From assembly GCF_900101175.1 (NCBI RefSeq), contig NZ_FNFQ01000001.1, positions 620,001 through 684,000 of the forward strand: 64,000 bases of DNA, read 5' to 3'. The stretch's first letter is position 1, and each line of letters opens with the position of its first letter. The notes beneath the pieces were generated by a model. That model was not told where the DNA came from, searched no databases, and saw only the letters and a list, made by a program, of their open reading frames with translations. Both the position numbers and the translations under genes were made by a program. This stretch comes from Stenotrophomonas pavanii (GTDB lineage Bacteria; Pseudomonadota; Gammaproteobacteria; Xanthomonadales; Xanthomonadaceae). Shown one piece after another: positions 17,390 through 26,487 of the stretch.

Positions 17390-18469
17390 ATGAGCCAGCA
17401 CGCCAGTCCACACCGCTTTCTGTCGCTGCAAGTTCTACGCGGCGTCGCAGCGCTGGCCGTGGTCGTGTTCCATCTTCGGGGTGTCGAGATCAAATATCTG
17501 CCTGGTGAGGCGATCCTCGACGGGATCGGGCGCTACGCGGACGCCGGCGTGGATCTGTTCTTCGTGTTGTCCGGCTTCGTCATGACCACCCTCACCGCCG
17601 GTCGCGAGGGAGGAATTGCCGCCGCCGGCACCTTCCTGGCCCGGCGTGCGTGGCGGGTGCTGCCGCCGTACTGGATATTCACTACCTTGGTGGTGGTGTT
17701 GATGGCCCTGGTCCCGACGATGGTGAACTCGTCTTACCACGACCAGAGCATACTGGCCTCCTATCTGTTGATTCCGCACCAGCAACTTCCAGTGTTGACG
17801 GTAGGGTGGACTCTGGTGCACGAGGCCTACTTCTATCTGATGTTCGCCGTGGCGATCGCCTTTGTCCCGGCTCGAGCCCTGACCACGTTCCTGCTCGGGT
17901 GGGCCGCTCTGATCGGCGCCGCCCATCTGTTTGCACCGGCGGCCACTTCGCCAGCCCATGTGCTGGTCATCAATCCGCTCACCTTCGAATTCATTGCGGG
18001 TGCGCTGCTGGGCCTGCACTGGCGCTACCTTCCGCGCAGCCTTGGCTGGCCCTTGGCACTTGGCGGGGGAGCACTCGCGGTGGCCGCAGCCAGTCTTCTG
18101 CCCACCGAAGGCCCGTCGATCATGCCGGTGTGGACCCGGGTCATGCTGTTTGGCACGGCCAGCGCGCTCCTTGTCGCCGGGGCAGTGCTGATCGAAGCGC
18201 GTGCACGGCGAGCGCCACCGAACAGCCTGATCCTGTTGGGCGATACGTCCTATGCCCTGTATCTGTCCCATATCTTCGTGATCTCGGTCGCCGGCCGCCT
18301 ATGGTCGATGCTGCTGCCCACAGGGGCCTGGTGGAATCACGGCCTCTTCGTTGCTGCGACCCTGCTGGCATGCTGCGTGGTCGGCTATCTGGTGCATCGC
18401 GTGGTCGAACGGCCGTTGCTGCTGTTGCCGCAGCGGATGGCACAGCGCGGGCTCAGCAGGCCTGCATAG
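17390..18469 (+). CDS. Acyltransferase-3 (OafA/YrhL-type) membrane protein
   Basis: A 359-residue integral membrane protein with about ten hydrophobic segments. The family hallmarks are the N-terminal LxxLRGVAALAVVVFHL (the RG...H pair that includes the catalytic His), an RR-W-R motif (ARRAWRVLPPYW) and LFFVLSGFV. Members transfer acetyl or other acyl groups to cell-surface sugars such as O-antigen or exopolysaccharide. No sugar gene is adjacent, so the acceptor cannot be named. GGGGAGA precedes the ATG at 17390. Confidence 0.9.
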   Translation: MSQHASPHRFLSLQVLRGVAALAVVVFHLRGVEIKYLPGEAILDGIGRYADAGVDLFFVLSGFVMTTLTAGREGGIAAAGTFLARRAWRVLPPYWIFTTLVVVLMALVPTMVNSSYHDQSILASYLLIPHQQLPVLTVGWTLVHEAYFYLMFAVAIAFVPARALTTFLLGWAALIGAAHLFAPAATSPAHVLVINPLTFEFIAGALLGLHWRYLPRSLGWPLALGGGALAVAAASLLPTEGPSIMPVWTRVMLFGTASALLVAGAVLIEARARRAPPNSLILLGDTSYALYLSHIFVISVAGRLWSMLLPTGAWWNHGLFVAATLLACCVVGYLVHRVVERPLLLLPQRMAQRGLSRPA

Positions 18470-18779
18470 TTCCAGGCCTTGCCGGGACAGGCGCCTGGGA
18501 AAGTGTCGTCTTTGAATCGTCACTGACGGCACGCACAGCGAATGGCATACAAAGCCAGAACGACACGTGCGTACATCCGCCATTGATGGCGGACGCGGAA
18601 CTCGCCTCATGCCCCTCCGTTCGGGCCGGGTCATCCGCATTCCGCGCTTTGCGCCGTGCCCGACCCCAGCCGCCGGGCGCCGGGCGCCGGACGCCGAAGC
18701 AGGAACACTGCGCCATGATCCGGGCCATGCTCGGCCTGGTTCCTTCTCGGACCCCATCCAGACTTGCAAGGAGGTTCAC
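18470..18779. other. 310-bp gap without a supported gene
   Basis: No frame with coding character or ribosome binding site was found. Only the CAAGGAGG serving the next gene (about 18766-18773) is clear. Confidence 0.5.
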
Positions 18780-19088
18780 ATGCTGAATGCCGTGATCATG
18801 ACCGCGCTGGCCGCCGGCTCGCCAACCTACGCCGATTGCCTGCTTGGCAACATCCAACCCGGGTTGTCCGACCCTGCGGTACAACTGATACAGCAGGCAT
18901 GTGCTGCGAAGCATCCGGAGAGCTTTGCCGCAGCGATGGAGCTGGAACGCAGGTTCAGTGAACAGCGGCAGGCCGACTTCGCGGCGGTCCAGGCGCAGGC
19001 GGCACGTTCTGCGAATGCGGCAGCGACGGCTGCACAGCAAGCTGCCGACGTGGCGGCCGCCAAAGCGAAGGCGGCAGGGACGCAGTAA
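18780..19088 (+). CDS. Small helical, probably secreted protein of unknown function
   Basis: A 102-residue protein. The first ~18 residues are hydrophobic and may be a short signal peptide. The next block, ADCLLGNIQPGLSDPAV then IQQACAAKHP, carries two Cys that could pair. The last ~45 residues are an Ala-rich helix (AAQQAADVAAAKAKAA). A small block of the form DC-x(7-10)-G-S-x-A-x(5)-ACRxK-P occurs in other uncharacterised proteobacterial proteins, as far as I recall. The ribosome binding site AAGGAGG is strong, which supports expression. Confidence 0.65.
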   Translation: MLNAVIMTALAAGSPTYADCLLGNIQPGLSDPAVQLIQQACAAKHPESFAAAMELERRFSEQRQADFAAVQAQAARSANAAATAAQQAADVAAAKAKAAGTQ

Positions 19089-19103
19089 AGGCGGCGAACA
19101 GGT

Positions 19104-19135
19104 GCAACAAAAAAGCACCGCCAAGCGGTGCCTTT
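19104..19135 (-). terminator. Intrinsic terminator of tRNA-Lys
   Basis: The stem GCACCGC/GCGGTGC (19115-19131, loop of 3) is followed on the - strand by TTTTTTGTTG, a good rho-independent terminator downstream of the tRNA gene. On the + strand only a short CTTTC follows, so it may also serve the preceding gene weakly. Confidence 0.8.
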
Positions 19136-19161
19136 CGGAATGATCTGGATACCGGATGCAA

Positions 19162-19237
19162 TGGTGGGCCGTGAAGGATTCGAACCTTCGACCAAAAGAT
19201 TAAAAGTCTTCTGCTCTACCGACTGAGCTAACGGCCC
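19162..19237 (-). tRNA. tRNA-Lys (anticodon TTT)
   Basis: A 76-nt cloverleaf with an encoded CCA end. The acceptor GGGCCGT pairs with ACGGCCC, the D-arm is GCTCAGTCGGTAGAGC, the anticodon loop is CTTTTAA with TTT, and the T-arm contains GGTTCGAATCC. It decodes AAA and AAG. A terminator follows at 19104-19135. Confidence 0.97.
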
Positions 19238-19318
19238 AATGCATCGCCCCGGCCTTTCGGCGGGGTGGGCATTCTACCCTATTTTGGCCGGTCGCGTGGA
19301 ACCCTGGTGTGTCGGGGT

Positions 19319-19341
19319 TGCCGGCCAGCGGCCGGCACTAC
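19319..19341 (-). repeat. SMAG REP element
   Basis: TGCCGGCC/GGCCGGCA hairpin ending in CTAC, a single copy between tRNA-Lys and the next gene. Confidence 0.85.
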
Positions 19342-19404
19342 CAGCGGGATTAAACCTTTGGCGCCACTGGCGCATCCCATCCGTGGTCCTGTCTGGAGCC
19401 ATGG

Positions 19405-20358
19405 ATGCGTCTGATCGTCAGCCTGCTTGCCGCCCTGCTGCCCTGCGCAGCCCTGGCCGCCCCATCCCAGGTCGTCACTGACGACATCGCCCGCTTCTGG
19501 GCCACCTATGACGCGGTGCGCGCCGAACCCGATGCCGAACGCCGGGTGGCGCTGGTCCAGCAGCGCTACATCGATCCGGGTAGTCCCGGCCTGCATGCGC
19601 TAATGCAGGTGCGCCACTACACTGCCCGCGAATACGCCGAGGCCATGCAGTCATGGCCACGCTTCTGGACCTCGGTACGGCCGTTGACTGCGAATGCACA
19701 GCAGGCCAGCGCCACGCTGGAGCGCGATCTGGCCGCCTTCCGGGCGCTTTATCCGGCACTGCGCCCGGCCACCATCACGTATGCAGTGGGCGTGCTGCGC
19801 ACGGGCGGCACCACGCTGGGCGACAAGGTATTGATCGGTGCGGAGATGGCGCTGGGCGATGAGCGCGTGGACGTGAGCGAGCTGCCCGCGCCGATGCGCA
19901 GCCGGCTGCGGATCTTCTACGACAGCCGTCCGGGTGCGAACAACGCGCAGAACAACCTGCACGAGTACGTGCATACCCACCAGCGCGAAACCACCGGCAG
20001 CCTGGCCCAGTACACAGTGCGCGAGGGCGTGGCCGAATACGTGGCGGAGCGCATCAGCGGGCGTCGTCCGGCACTGCCGCTGTACACCTATGGGCCCGCG
20101 CACGAGGCAGAAATCCGCGCGCGCTTCCTTGCCGAGATGCACGGGGACAACCTCGACAACTGGCTGTACAACAGTGCGCGCAATCCGTTCGGGGTAAGCG
20201 ATCTGGGCTACTACGCCGGCTACCGCATCGCGCAGGAGTACATGCGCCGGCAGGCCGATGAGAAGGCCGGTATCGCGCGGATGATCGAGCTGGACTATGC
20301 CGATCCGAAGGCGGTGACCGACTTCATCGAGGCATCGGGATGGTTGCAGGCCCGGTAG
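19405..20358 (+). CDS. Secreted zincin-like metalloprotease, putative
   Basis: A 317-residue exported protein with a signal peptide cut after AALAA (about 19). HEYVH at 186-190 matches the HExxH zinc motif, and EGVAEYVAE from 207 supplies a Glu (E211) where gluzincins place the third zinc ligand. The layout resembles the DUF2268-type predicted Zn-dependent proteases. Substrate and role are unknown. It is unlinked to its neighbours and convergent with queC. The ATG used starts the signal peptide directly. Confidence 0.75.
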   Translation: MRLIVSLLAALLPCAALAAPSQVVTDDIARFWATYDAVRAEPDAERRVALVQQRYIDPGSPGLHALMQVRHYTAREYAEAMQSWPRFWTSVRPLTANAQQASATLERDLAAFRALYPALRPATITYAVGVLRTGGTTLGDKVLIGAEMALGDERVDVSELPAPMRSRLRIFYDSRPGANNAQNNLHEYVHTHQRETTGSLAQYTVREGVAEYVAERISGRRPALPLYTYGPAHEAEIRARFLAEMHGDNLDNWLYNSARNPFGVSDLGYYAGYRIAQEYMRRQADEKAGIARMIELDYADPKAVTDFIEASGWLQAR

Positions 20359-20396
20359 GACAAGGAGTGCGAACCCGCGGTCCGCACCTACAGTGA

Positions 20397-20419
20397 AGCC
20401 GGCCAGCGGCCGGCTCTAC
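20397..20419 (-). repeat. SMAG REP element
   Basis: AGCCGGCC/GGCCGGCT hairpin ending in CTAC. It lies between the convergent protease gene and queC. Confidence 0.85.
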
Positions 20420-20428
20420 CAGACGCGG

Positions 20429-21094
20429 TCAGGCGTACAGCGTGGGGTCGGGCACGCCGGCTTCGGCGAAGCCCTGCGCGCGCAGGCGGCAGGCGTCGCA
20501 GTGGCCGCAGGCGGCGCCGTTGGCGTCGGCGTTGTAGCAGGACACGGTCAGGCCGAAGTCCACGCCCAGGCGCACGCCTTCGCTGACGATCTGGCCCTTG
20601 CTGAGGAACTGCAGCGGCGCATGCACCTTGATGCCCGCCCCCTCCACGCCGGACTTGGTGGCCAGGTTGGCCAGTGCCTCGAACGCAGCCACGAACTCGG
20701 GGCGGCAGTCCGGGTAGCCGGAGTAGTCCACTGCGTTGACGCCGCAGAAGATGTCGTTGGCGCCGAGCACTTCGGCCCAGCCCAGGGCCAGCGACAGCAT
20801 GATGGTGTTGCGCGCCGGCACGTAGGTGACCGGGATGCCGGCACCGCCGGCCTCGGGCACGTCGATGTCGTCGGTCAGCGCCGAGCCGCCAATGCTGCGC
20901 AGGTCCACGTCCACGGTCTTGTGCGCGACCACGCCCTGGGCCTTGGCCACGCGGGCGGCGGCGTCCAGTTCGGAGGTGTGGCGCTGGCCGTAGCGCACGC
21001 TCAGGGCGTGCACGGCGAAGCCCTGTTCCTGGGCCAGGGCGATGACGGCGGCTGAATCCATGCCGCCGGAGAGAAGCACGACTGCCTTCTTCAT
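20429..21094 (-). CDS. queC: QueC, 7-cyano-7-deazaguanine (preQ0) synthase
   Basis: Converts 7-carboxy-7-deazaguanine to preQ0 with ATP and ammonia in queuosine biosynthesis. The 221-residue protein has the PP-loop SGGMDS at 9-14 and the four zinc cysteines at 186, 196, 199 and 202 (CGHCDAC). Length is as expected. It lies 77 bp downstream of queE, so the two successive pathway steps are probably co-transcribed. A GGAAG precedes the ATG. Confidence 0.96.
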   Translation of the reverse strand: MKKAVVLLSGGMDSAAVIALAQEQGFAVHALSVRYGQRHTSELDAAARVAKAQGVVAHKTVDVDLRSIGGSALTDDIDVPEAGGAGIPVTYVPARNTIMLSLALGWAEVLGANDIFCGVNAVDYSGYPDCRPEFVAAFEALANLATKSGVEGAGIKVHAPLQFLSKGQIVSEGVRLGVDFGLTVSCYNADANGAACGHCDACRLRAQGFAEAGVPDPTLYA

Positions 21095-21171
21095 GGGAAA
21101 TCTTCCGGTTGGGAGGGGAAAGCCAGCACGCTGTCCCGCGCCGGAGCTACATCAGGGAACGCTGCACCGGC

Positions 21172-21873
21172 TCATCGGCCGGGCTCGTCGTTCCACAGGA
21201 TTTTATGCAACTGCATCTGGAAGCGCACCGGCAGCCGGTCTTCGACGATCCAGTCGGCCAACTGCCGTGCGGTGATCTCGCTCTTGCTGGGCGAGAAGAA
21301 CACGGTGCAGCGCTTTACCAGATCGTGCTCGGCCAGCAGGGCCTTGGCCCAGTCGTAGTCTTCGCGGCTGCAGATGACGAACTTGATCTGGTCGCGCGCG
21401 GTCAGCAGCGGCAGGTTTTCCCAGCGGTTGCGCGCCACTTCGGCCGAGCCCGGGGTCTTGATGTCCACTACCCGCGACACGCGCGGGTCCACCGCGCTGA
21501 CGTCCAGTGCGCCGGAGGTTTCCAGCGAGACGTCCATGCCGGCATCGCAGAGCTTCTGCAGCAGCACCAGGCAGCGCTTCTGCGCCAGCGGCTCGCCGCC
21601 GGTCACGCAGACGTGGCGCACGCCCTGGGCCAGCACCTCGGCCACGATATCGTCGATATCCCACCAGGTGCCGCCGTGGAAGGCATAGGCGGTGTCGCAG
21701 TACTGGCAGCGCAGCGGGCAGCCGGTCAGGCGCACGAACACGGTCGGCCAGCCGGCGGTATCGGCTTCGCCCTGCAGCGAGGTGAAGATCTCGGTGATCT
21801 TCAGGCGCGGCAGGGGCGATTGCACGATGTCGCTGGGCGTGGCGACGGCGTTGGACGGGGTAACGGCGGTCAT
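21172..21873 (-). CDS. queE: QueE, 7-carboxy-7-deazaguanine synthase (radical SAM)
   Basis: Radical SAM enzyme that ring-contracts 6-carboxytetrahydropterin to 7-carboxy-7-deazaguanine. The cluster motif is CPLRCQYC (C52, C56, C59), and GGEPL and SLQGE are in place. The first ~24 residues precede the family core and look unstructured. The ATG at 21873 is preferred to a TTG three codons upstream; neither has a strong ribosome binding site. The downstream neighbour is queC, and the upstream Tol-Pal gene cpoB is 109 bp away across a REP. Confidence 0.94.
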   Translation of the reverse strand: MTAVTPSNAVATPSDIVQSPLPRLKITEIFTSLQGEADTAGWPTVFVRLTGCPLRCQYCDTAYAFHGGTWWDIDDIVAEVLAQGVRHVCVTGGEPLAQKRCLVLLQKLCDAGMDVSLETSGALDVSAVDPRVSRVVDIKTPGSAEVARNRWENLPLLTARDQIKFVICSREDYDWAKALLAEHDLVKRCTVFFSPSKSEITARQLADWIVEDRLPVRFQMQLHKILWNDEPGR

Positions 21874-21928
21874 GGCAGGCAATTCTTCAGGGGCGGGCGA
21901 CCGGTGTATCGGCGCCGGAAACGAAAGC

Positions 21929-21952
21929 AGCCGAGCATGGGCTCGGCTCTAC
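21929..21952 (-). repeat. SMAG-like REP, GCCGAGC stem
   Basis: AGCCGAGC paired with GCTCGGCT around ATGG, ending in CTAC. It separates cpoB from queE. Confidence 0.8.
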
Positions 21953-21982
21953 GGGGTGCGCAGTGTACGCCCGTCAGGCAGG

Positions 21983-22801
21983 TCAGCGGATCTGCTTGCC
22001 CAGCCGGATCGACTGCAGGCGGTCCTGCGCGGTGCGCGCGGCGTCCGAGCCGGGGTACTGCGCCACGACGGCTTCCAGCGTCTGCTGGGCCTGGTCGACC
22101 TTGCCCTCGCCGTATTGCGAGAGGCCAACCTTGAGCAGGCCGCCAGCGGCCTTGTCGTGGGTCGGATAGCGCGAGAGCAGTTCACGGAACTGGGCCTCCG
22201 CCATCGGGAAATTGCGGGTGGCGTAGTAGCTCTCGCCCAGCCAGTACAGCGCGTTCGGCGCATAGACGCCGTTCGGGTACAGCTGCAGGAAACTCAGGAA
22301 CAGCTGCGCCGAATCATCGTACTTGCCGGCCTTCAGTGAATCGAAGGCGACGTTGTAGGAGGTGCGCTCGTCGCCGGTGGCGGCAAGGCTGCCCGCATCA
22401 CCGTGGACGGAAGGCGGCCGCTCGGAAGTGGCCGCCGCTGCGGGTGTTGCCGGGGCCGGGGCGGCCTTCGGCGCGCTCGCCGGAACGGGCGGCAGGGCCG
22501 GGGCGGCATTGCCCCCTTCCAACCGGTTCAGGCGGCTGTCCAGATCCAGGTACTGATCCTGGGCGGACTGCTTGAGCTGGGCATTGTCGTGCTGCAACTG
22601 CTCGATCGAGGCCTGCAGGCTGGTGACCTGCTGCCGCAGCTGATTGATCTGGTTCAACAGGTCCTGGTTGGCACTGTTGTTGTACATCTGCTGCTCGAGC
22701 GCGCCGACACGGTCGGCCAGGCTCTGTCGCTGTGCGTGCGCCGGTGCGGCAGCCACGAGGGCTGCCGCAACGACCAGCATCAGTTTGATGCCGATGCGCA
22801 T
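21983..22801 (-). CDS. cpoB: CpoB (YbgF), Tol-Pal-associated periplasmic coordinator
   Basis: Periplasmic protein that links peptidoglycan synthesis with Tol-driven outer-membrane constriction at division. The 272-residue protein has a signal peptide (cut near AHAQ, ~24), then a coiled-coil trimerisation segment rich in Gln/Leu (about 25-95). A Pro/Ala linker and three tetratricopeptide repeats follow (about 150-272), including NALYWLGESYYATRNFPMAE. It starts 3 nt after the pal stop, in one operon with it. Confidence 0.94.
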   Translation of the reverse strand: MRIGIKLMLVVAAALVAAAPAHAQRQSLADRVGALEQQMYNNSANQDLLNQINQLRQQVTSLQASIEQLQHDNAQLKQSAQDQYLDLDSRLNRLEGGNAAPALPPVPASAPKAAPAPATPAAAATSERPPSVHGDAGSLAATGDERTSYNVAFDSLKAGKYDDSAQLFLSFLQLYPNGVYAPNALYWLGESYYATRNFPMAEAQFRELLSRYPTHDKAAGGLLKVGLSQYGEGKVDQAQQTLEAVVAQYPGSDAARTAQDRLQSIRLGKQIR

Positions 22802-22804
22802 GGA

Positions 22805-23323
22805 TTACTGCGCGGTGTAGACGATTTCGACGCGACGGTTCTGCGACCAGCAGGACTCGTTCGACTCGGTGCAGACCGGACGCTCTTCACCGTAGGACAC
22901 GACGGTCAGCTGCGAAGCCGAGCCACCGTTGGCCTGCAGGGCCGAGCTGACGCCGTTGCCACGACGCTCACCCAGGGCCTGGTTGTACGCACGCGAACCG
23001 CGCTCGTCGGTGTGGCCCTGCAGGGTGATGCGCGAGGACGGACGGTCACGCAGGTACTTGGCGTGGCACGCCATGATGGCCTGGAATTCCGGCTTCACGT
23101 CTTCCTTGTCCAGGTCGAAGTAGACAACGCGCTGGCGCAGGCAAGCGTCGGTGTCCAGGTCGCCCGGGCCGTACAGGCCGGAGGTCGACGGGCCGGTCGG
23201 GGTGGTGGTCGAGGTGCCGGTGTCGACCGAAGCCGGCACTTCTTCCTTGACCTTCTTCGAGCAACCGGCCAGGACGGCCACAGACAGCAGGGAAACAAGC
23301 AGAACGCGGGTGGACTTGTTCAT
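22805..23323 (-). CDS. pal: Pal, peptidoglycan-associated lipoprotein
   Basis: Outer-membrane lipoprotein that binds peptidoglycan and TolB. The lipobox LAGC gives the lipidated Cys at 21. The OmpA-like domain (about 60-172) has VYFDLDK and the peptidoglycan-binding block LQGHTDERGSRAYNQALGER. Extra cysteines (residues near 61, 85 and the CTESNESC loop) could form disulfides. It lies between tolB and cpoB in the usual order. Confidence 0.97.
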   Translation of the reverse strand: MNKSTRVLLVSLLSVAVLAGCSKKVKEEVPASVDTGTSTTTPTGPSTSGLYGPGDLDTDACLRQRVVYFDLDKEDVKPEFQAIMACHAKYLRDRPSSRITLQGHTDERGSRAYNQALGERRGNGVSSALQANGGSASQLTVVSYGEERPVCTESNESCWSQNRRVEIVYTAQ

Positions 23324-23387
23324 GGCGATACCTTTGTGGCTCCTAAGCCGATGAGGGGTTCAAGACAGCGAAAATATTAACACTCTT

Positions 23388-24707
23388 TTAGCGCTGGGTA
23401 CGGTATGGGGACCATGCCGGTTCGCGCACATCTCCGTCAGCCAGAACCAACCGCTGGCGCACGCGCGCATCGGCGGAAACGGCATACAGCACACCACGGC
23501 CACCCTCGCGGGCGGCGTACAACACCATGCTTGCGTTGGGCGCAAAGCTCGGAGATTCATCCAGCGAACCCGGGGACAGCGTGCTCCAGCGGGGCGAGCC
23601 CAGCGAGCTGTCCATCATCGCGATCTTGTAGCTGTTGCCCGAGCCCTGGGCGACGGCGATCTTCTTGCCATCGTAGGACACCGAGGGCTTGGCATTGTAG
23701 TTGCCCTGGAAGGTCACGCGCTCGGCGCTGCCGCCACCGGCACCGACCTTGTAGACCTGCGGACGGCCGCCGCGGTCGGAGGTGAAGTAGACGGCGCTGC
23801 CATCCGGGGCCCAGGTCGGCTCGGTATCGATGGCGAAGTGGTTGGTCAGCTGGGTCAGCTGCTTGCTGCCCAGGTCCATCACGTAGATCTCCGGGTTGCC
23901 CGAGCGCGACAGGGTCAGGGCCAGCTTGCGGCCGTCCGGCGAGAATGCCGGGGCGCTGTTGATGCCACGGAAGCTGGTCACCAGCTCGCGTGCACCGGTG
24001 CCGATGTTCTGGATGTAGATCGCCGAATTGCCACGCTCGAAGCTGACGTAGGCCAGCTTGCTGCCATCCGGGCTCCACGACGGCGACAGCAGCGGCTCGG
24101 CCGAACGCACGATGGTCTGCGGGTTGTAGCCATCCGAGTCGGCCACCATCAGCGCATAGCGCATGGCGTAGCCCTTGCCGCTGGCGGTCACGTAGGCGAT
24201 GCGGGTCCAGAAGGCGCCGCGGATGCCGGTGATCTTCTCGTAGATGGCGTCGGCCATCTGGTGGGCAACGTCGCGCATGGCATTGCCACGGGCGGTCATT
24301 GCCAGGCCGAGCAGGCGCTCGCCCTTGGGCACGTCGAACAGTTCGTACTCGACGCGGTAGGCGCCGGCACCGGCATCGAGCACGCGGCCGACCACGATGT
24401 AGTTCTGCTTCAGCGCGCGCCAGGTGGCGAACTGGATGTCGCCGCCGCGCACTGGCTTTTCGACGATCTGCGCTTCCGGCAGCGTGCGGAACTGGCCCGA
24501 GCGCTCCAGGTCGGCGCGGACCACGCCGGCGACGTCGGTCTGCGGAGCGGCCGACGAACCCTGGTAGGGCATCGGCACGATGGTGATCGGCAGGGCGGAG
24601 GCATTGCCGCCGATGATGTCGATATCCAGCCCCTTCTGCTGCGCGACGGCAGCAAAGGGCAGCAACAGGGCCGCAAACACGGCAAGCCAGCGAGGCATCT
24701 TTTTCAT
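23388..24707 (-). CDS. tolB: TolB, periplasmic beta-propeller of the Tol-Pal system
   Basis: Periplasmic protein that cycles between Pal and TolA. The 439-residue protein has a signal peptide (cut after AAVA, ~22). An N-terminal alpha/beta domain includes the ALPITIVPM segment. A six-bladed propeller of repeated SPDG/APDG-type WD40-like units follows (LLSPSWSPDGSKLAYVS, APAFSPDGRKLA, EPTWAPDGSAVYF). The start at 24707 places the signal peptide first; the ribosome binding site is weak. The gap to tolA is long (282 bp), so tolB may have its own promoter. Confidence 0.96.
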   Translation of the reverse strand: MKKMPRWLAVFAALLLPFAAVAQQKGLDIDIIGGNASALPITIVPMPYQGSSAAPQTDVAGVVRADLERSGQFRTLPEAQIVEKPVRGGDIQFATWRALKQNYIVVGRVLDAGAGAYRVEYELFDVPKGERLLGLAMTARGNAMRDVAHQMADAIYEKITGIRGAFWTRIAYVTASGKGYAMRYALMVADSDGYNPQTIVRSAEPLLSPSWSPDGSKLAYVSFERGNSAIYIQNIGTGARELVTSFRGINSAPAFSPDGRKLALTLSRSGNPEIYVMDLGSKQLTQLTNHFAIDTEPTWAPDGSAVYFTSDRGGRPQVYKVGAGGGSAERVTFQGNYNAKPSVSYDGKKIAVAQGSGNSYKIAMMDSSLGSPRWSTLSPGSLDESPSFAPNASMVLYAAREGGRGVLYAVSADARVRQRLVLADGDVREPAWSPYRTQR

Positions 24708-24956
24708 GGAGCGCTCAATAGGGGGAAACCGGAACGAGGGATAACAAAGCGGCGGTGAACCGCTTCGCAATCATGAACCAAGGGTACGTGAATTCCGGGT
24801 CAGTTCCAGCCCGTCCTCTCACACACCGTTAACGTCGTGGCTAACATCGCGCCGCCTGCCCCGGTCACCGCCCAGCGCTACGGTGCCCGACGACCGCCCA
24901 CAGCCTGTCGGGTCAAGCCCCGGTCCGCCAGCGGCAATCGCGACATCAGTCGGCGC

Positions 24957-24976
24957 GGGCGGCCCGAGAGCCGCCC
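24957..24976 (-). terminator. Hairpin after tolA
   Basis: GGGCGGC/GCCGCCC around a 6-nt loop, 13 nt past the tolA stop. It has no T-tract, so it may pause or protect rather than terminate. It could partly separate tolQRA from tolB-pal-cpoB. Confidence 0.4.
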
Positions 24977-24989
24977 TGCCCTCCCCGTC

Positions 24990-26045
24990 TCAGCGATCCT
25001 GGGCGGTAAAGGTGAAGTTGAGCGTGCGTGCGAACACCGACTCGAAGCCGCGGTACGGCAACGGCTGCGCGTTGAGCACGGCGGCCTCGATCGAACGCTT
25101 GCCGGCCTCGTCGTAGGGGCAGTTCGGGCTGACCTTGGCCTGCATCACCGTGCCGCCCGGAATCTGGGTAATGGTGATCTGGCAACGCTGGCCCAGCGGC
25201 ACCGTATCCGGGCGCACCCACTGCGACAGCACCTTGGCCTGGATCGCTGCGGCGTACTTGGCTGAAAGATCGTCGCTGCTGCCGCCACCACCGGCGGCCG
25301 GCTGGGACGCGCCGCTGGCACCGGCGGCCGCACTGCCGGCGGCATTGCGCGCGGCGGCGACCTGGCGCAGCTTCTGCTCGGCCAGCTTGGCTTCCTTCTC
25401 GGCCTGCTCGCGGCGGGCCCGGATCTCGGCGATCTTCTTCTGCTTCTCGGCCTCGGCCTTGTCGGCGGCCACGCGTTCCTGCTCGGCCTGCTTCTTCTTC
25501 TCGTCCGCTTCCTGCTGCTTGGCCAGGCGCAGCTTCTGCTCCGCTTCTTCCTGGCGCTTGCGCTCGGTCAGGTCGATCTGCTCCTGGCGGCGCTTGGCTT
25601 CCTGCTCCTGCTTGGCCTTCTCCTGCGAGATGGCCAGCGCGCTGACCGCTTCCTGGTCCTTGGTATCCGGCTGCGCGACGCGCTCCTGCGCCTGTTGCTG
25701 CTGCGGCGTGGGGGCGTCCTGCGGGCGCGGTTCGGGAATCGGCTGCGGCGGCGGGATGGTGTCTTCCGGCACCGGGATCGGCTCGGCGACCGGCGGCGGC
25801 AGGTCCTCCAGCTTCTCCGACTGGCGCAGCGCCTGGCGCGCGGCGGAGGCCTCGGACGCGGACAGCGCCAGGCTGGCCTCGACCGAAGGGTCACCGGCGG
25901 CGGCGTCGGTATTGCGCTGGGGCGACCACAGCCAGGCCACGATGAAGACCAGCGCGACCAGCAGGTGCACCAGCAACGCCAGCGCCAGGGGCAGGCCCCA
26001 GCCGGGTTCGCGCTGATGCGGGGGTGGCAGGGCGTCAGCGTGCAT
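24990..26045 (-). CDS. tolA: TolA, inner-membrane energy transducer
   Basis: Spans the periplasm and couples TolQR to TolB-Pal. The 351-residue protein has one transmembrane helix near the N-terminus (about 18-41), a Pro-rich stretch (about 80-120), and a long charged helix rich in Lys/Glu/Ala/Gln (about 125-235). A Gly/Ala/Ser hinge and a C-terminal domain (about 260-351) follow, ending LPYRGFESVFARTLNFTFTA. The two Cys in the last domain (QRCQIT, SPNCPY) match the TolA/TonB C-terminal fold. Its start overlaps the tolR end by 11 nt. Confidence 0.95.
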   Translation of the reverse strand: MHADALPPPHQREPGWGLPLALALLVHLLVALVFIVAWLWSPQRNTDAAAGDPSVEASLALSASEASAARQALRQSEKLEDLPPPVAEPIPVPEDTIPPPQPIPEPRPQDAPTPQQQQAQERVAQPDTKDQEAVSALAISQEKAKQEQEAKRRQEQIDLTERKRQEEAEQKLRLAKQQEADEKKKQAEQERVAADKAEAEKQKKIAEIRARREQAEKEAKLAEQKLRQVAAARNAAGSAAAGASGASQPAAGGGGSSDDLSAKYAAAIQAKVLSQWVRPDTVPLGQRCQITITQIPGGTVMQAKVSPNCPYDEAGKRSIEAAVLNAQPLPYRGFESVFARTLNFTFTAQDR

Positions 26046-26463
26046 CGGTGGCCAGGCCTACCTTGTCTACCTTGGCGCGCTTGATCACGTCCATCGCGGC
26101 AATGACCTTCTCATAGGCCACGGCGCGGTCGGCGGCGACGATCACGCGCACGCCCTTGTCCTGGGCGGCGATGCCGGCCAGGCGGCCTTCCAGTTCCTCG
26201 GCCGACACGGCGGTCGGTTCCTTGGCGTCGGGCAGCTTCAGGCTGAGCTGGCCGTCCTGGCGCACCGAGACGATCACCGGGTCCTGCTTGCTCTCCAGCG
26301 CCTTGGCATTGGACTGCGGCAGGTCGACGTCGAAGCTCAGGGTGAGCAGCGGCGCGGTGACCATGAAGATGATCAGCAACACCAGCATGACGTCGATGTA
26401 GGGAACGACGTTGATTTCCGATTTCAGCTTGCGGCGCTTGCGGCGACCGATGGCAGCGGACAT
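26035..26463 (-). CDS. tolR: TolR, ExbD-type proton-channel subunit
   Basis: Works with TolQ to turn the proton gradient into force on TolA. The 142-residue protein has a basic N-terminus (RRKRRKLKSEI) and a single transmembrane helix with the essential Asp (D24 in VPYIDVMLVLLIIF). A periplasmic domain ends the chain. Located 24 nt after tolQ and overlapping tolA. Confidence 0.96.
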   Translation of the reverse strand: MSAAIGRRKRRKLKSEINVVPYIDVMLVLLIIFMVTAPLLTLSFDVDLPQSNAKALESKQDPVIVSVRQDGQLSLKLPDAKEPTAVSAEELEGRLAGIAAQDKGVRVIVAADRAVAYEKVIAAMDVIKRAKVDKVGLATDAR

Positions 26464-26487
26464 GGCTTGGACTCCCGGGTCAGGCGC

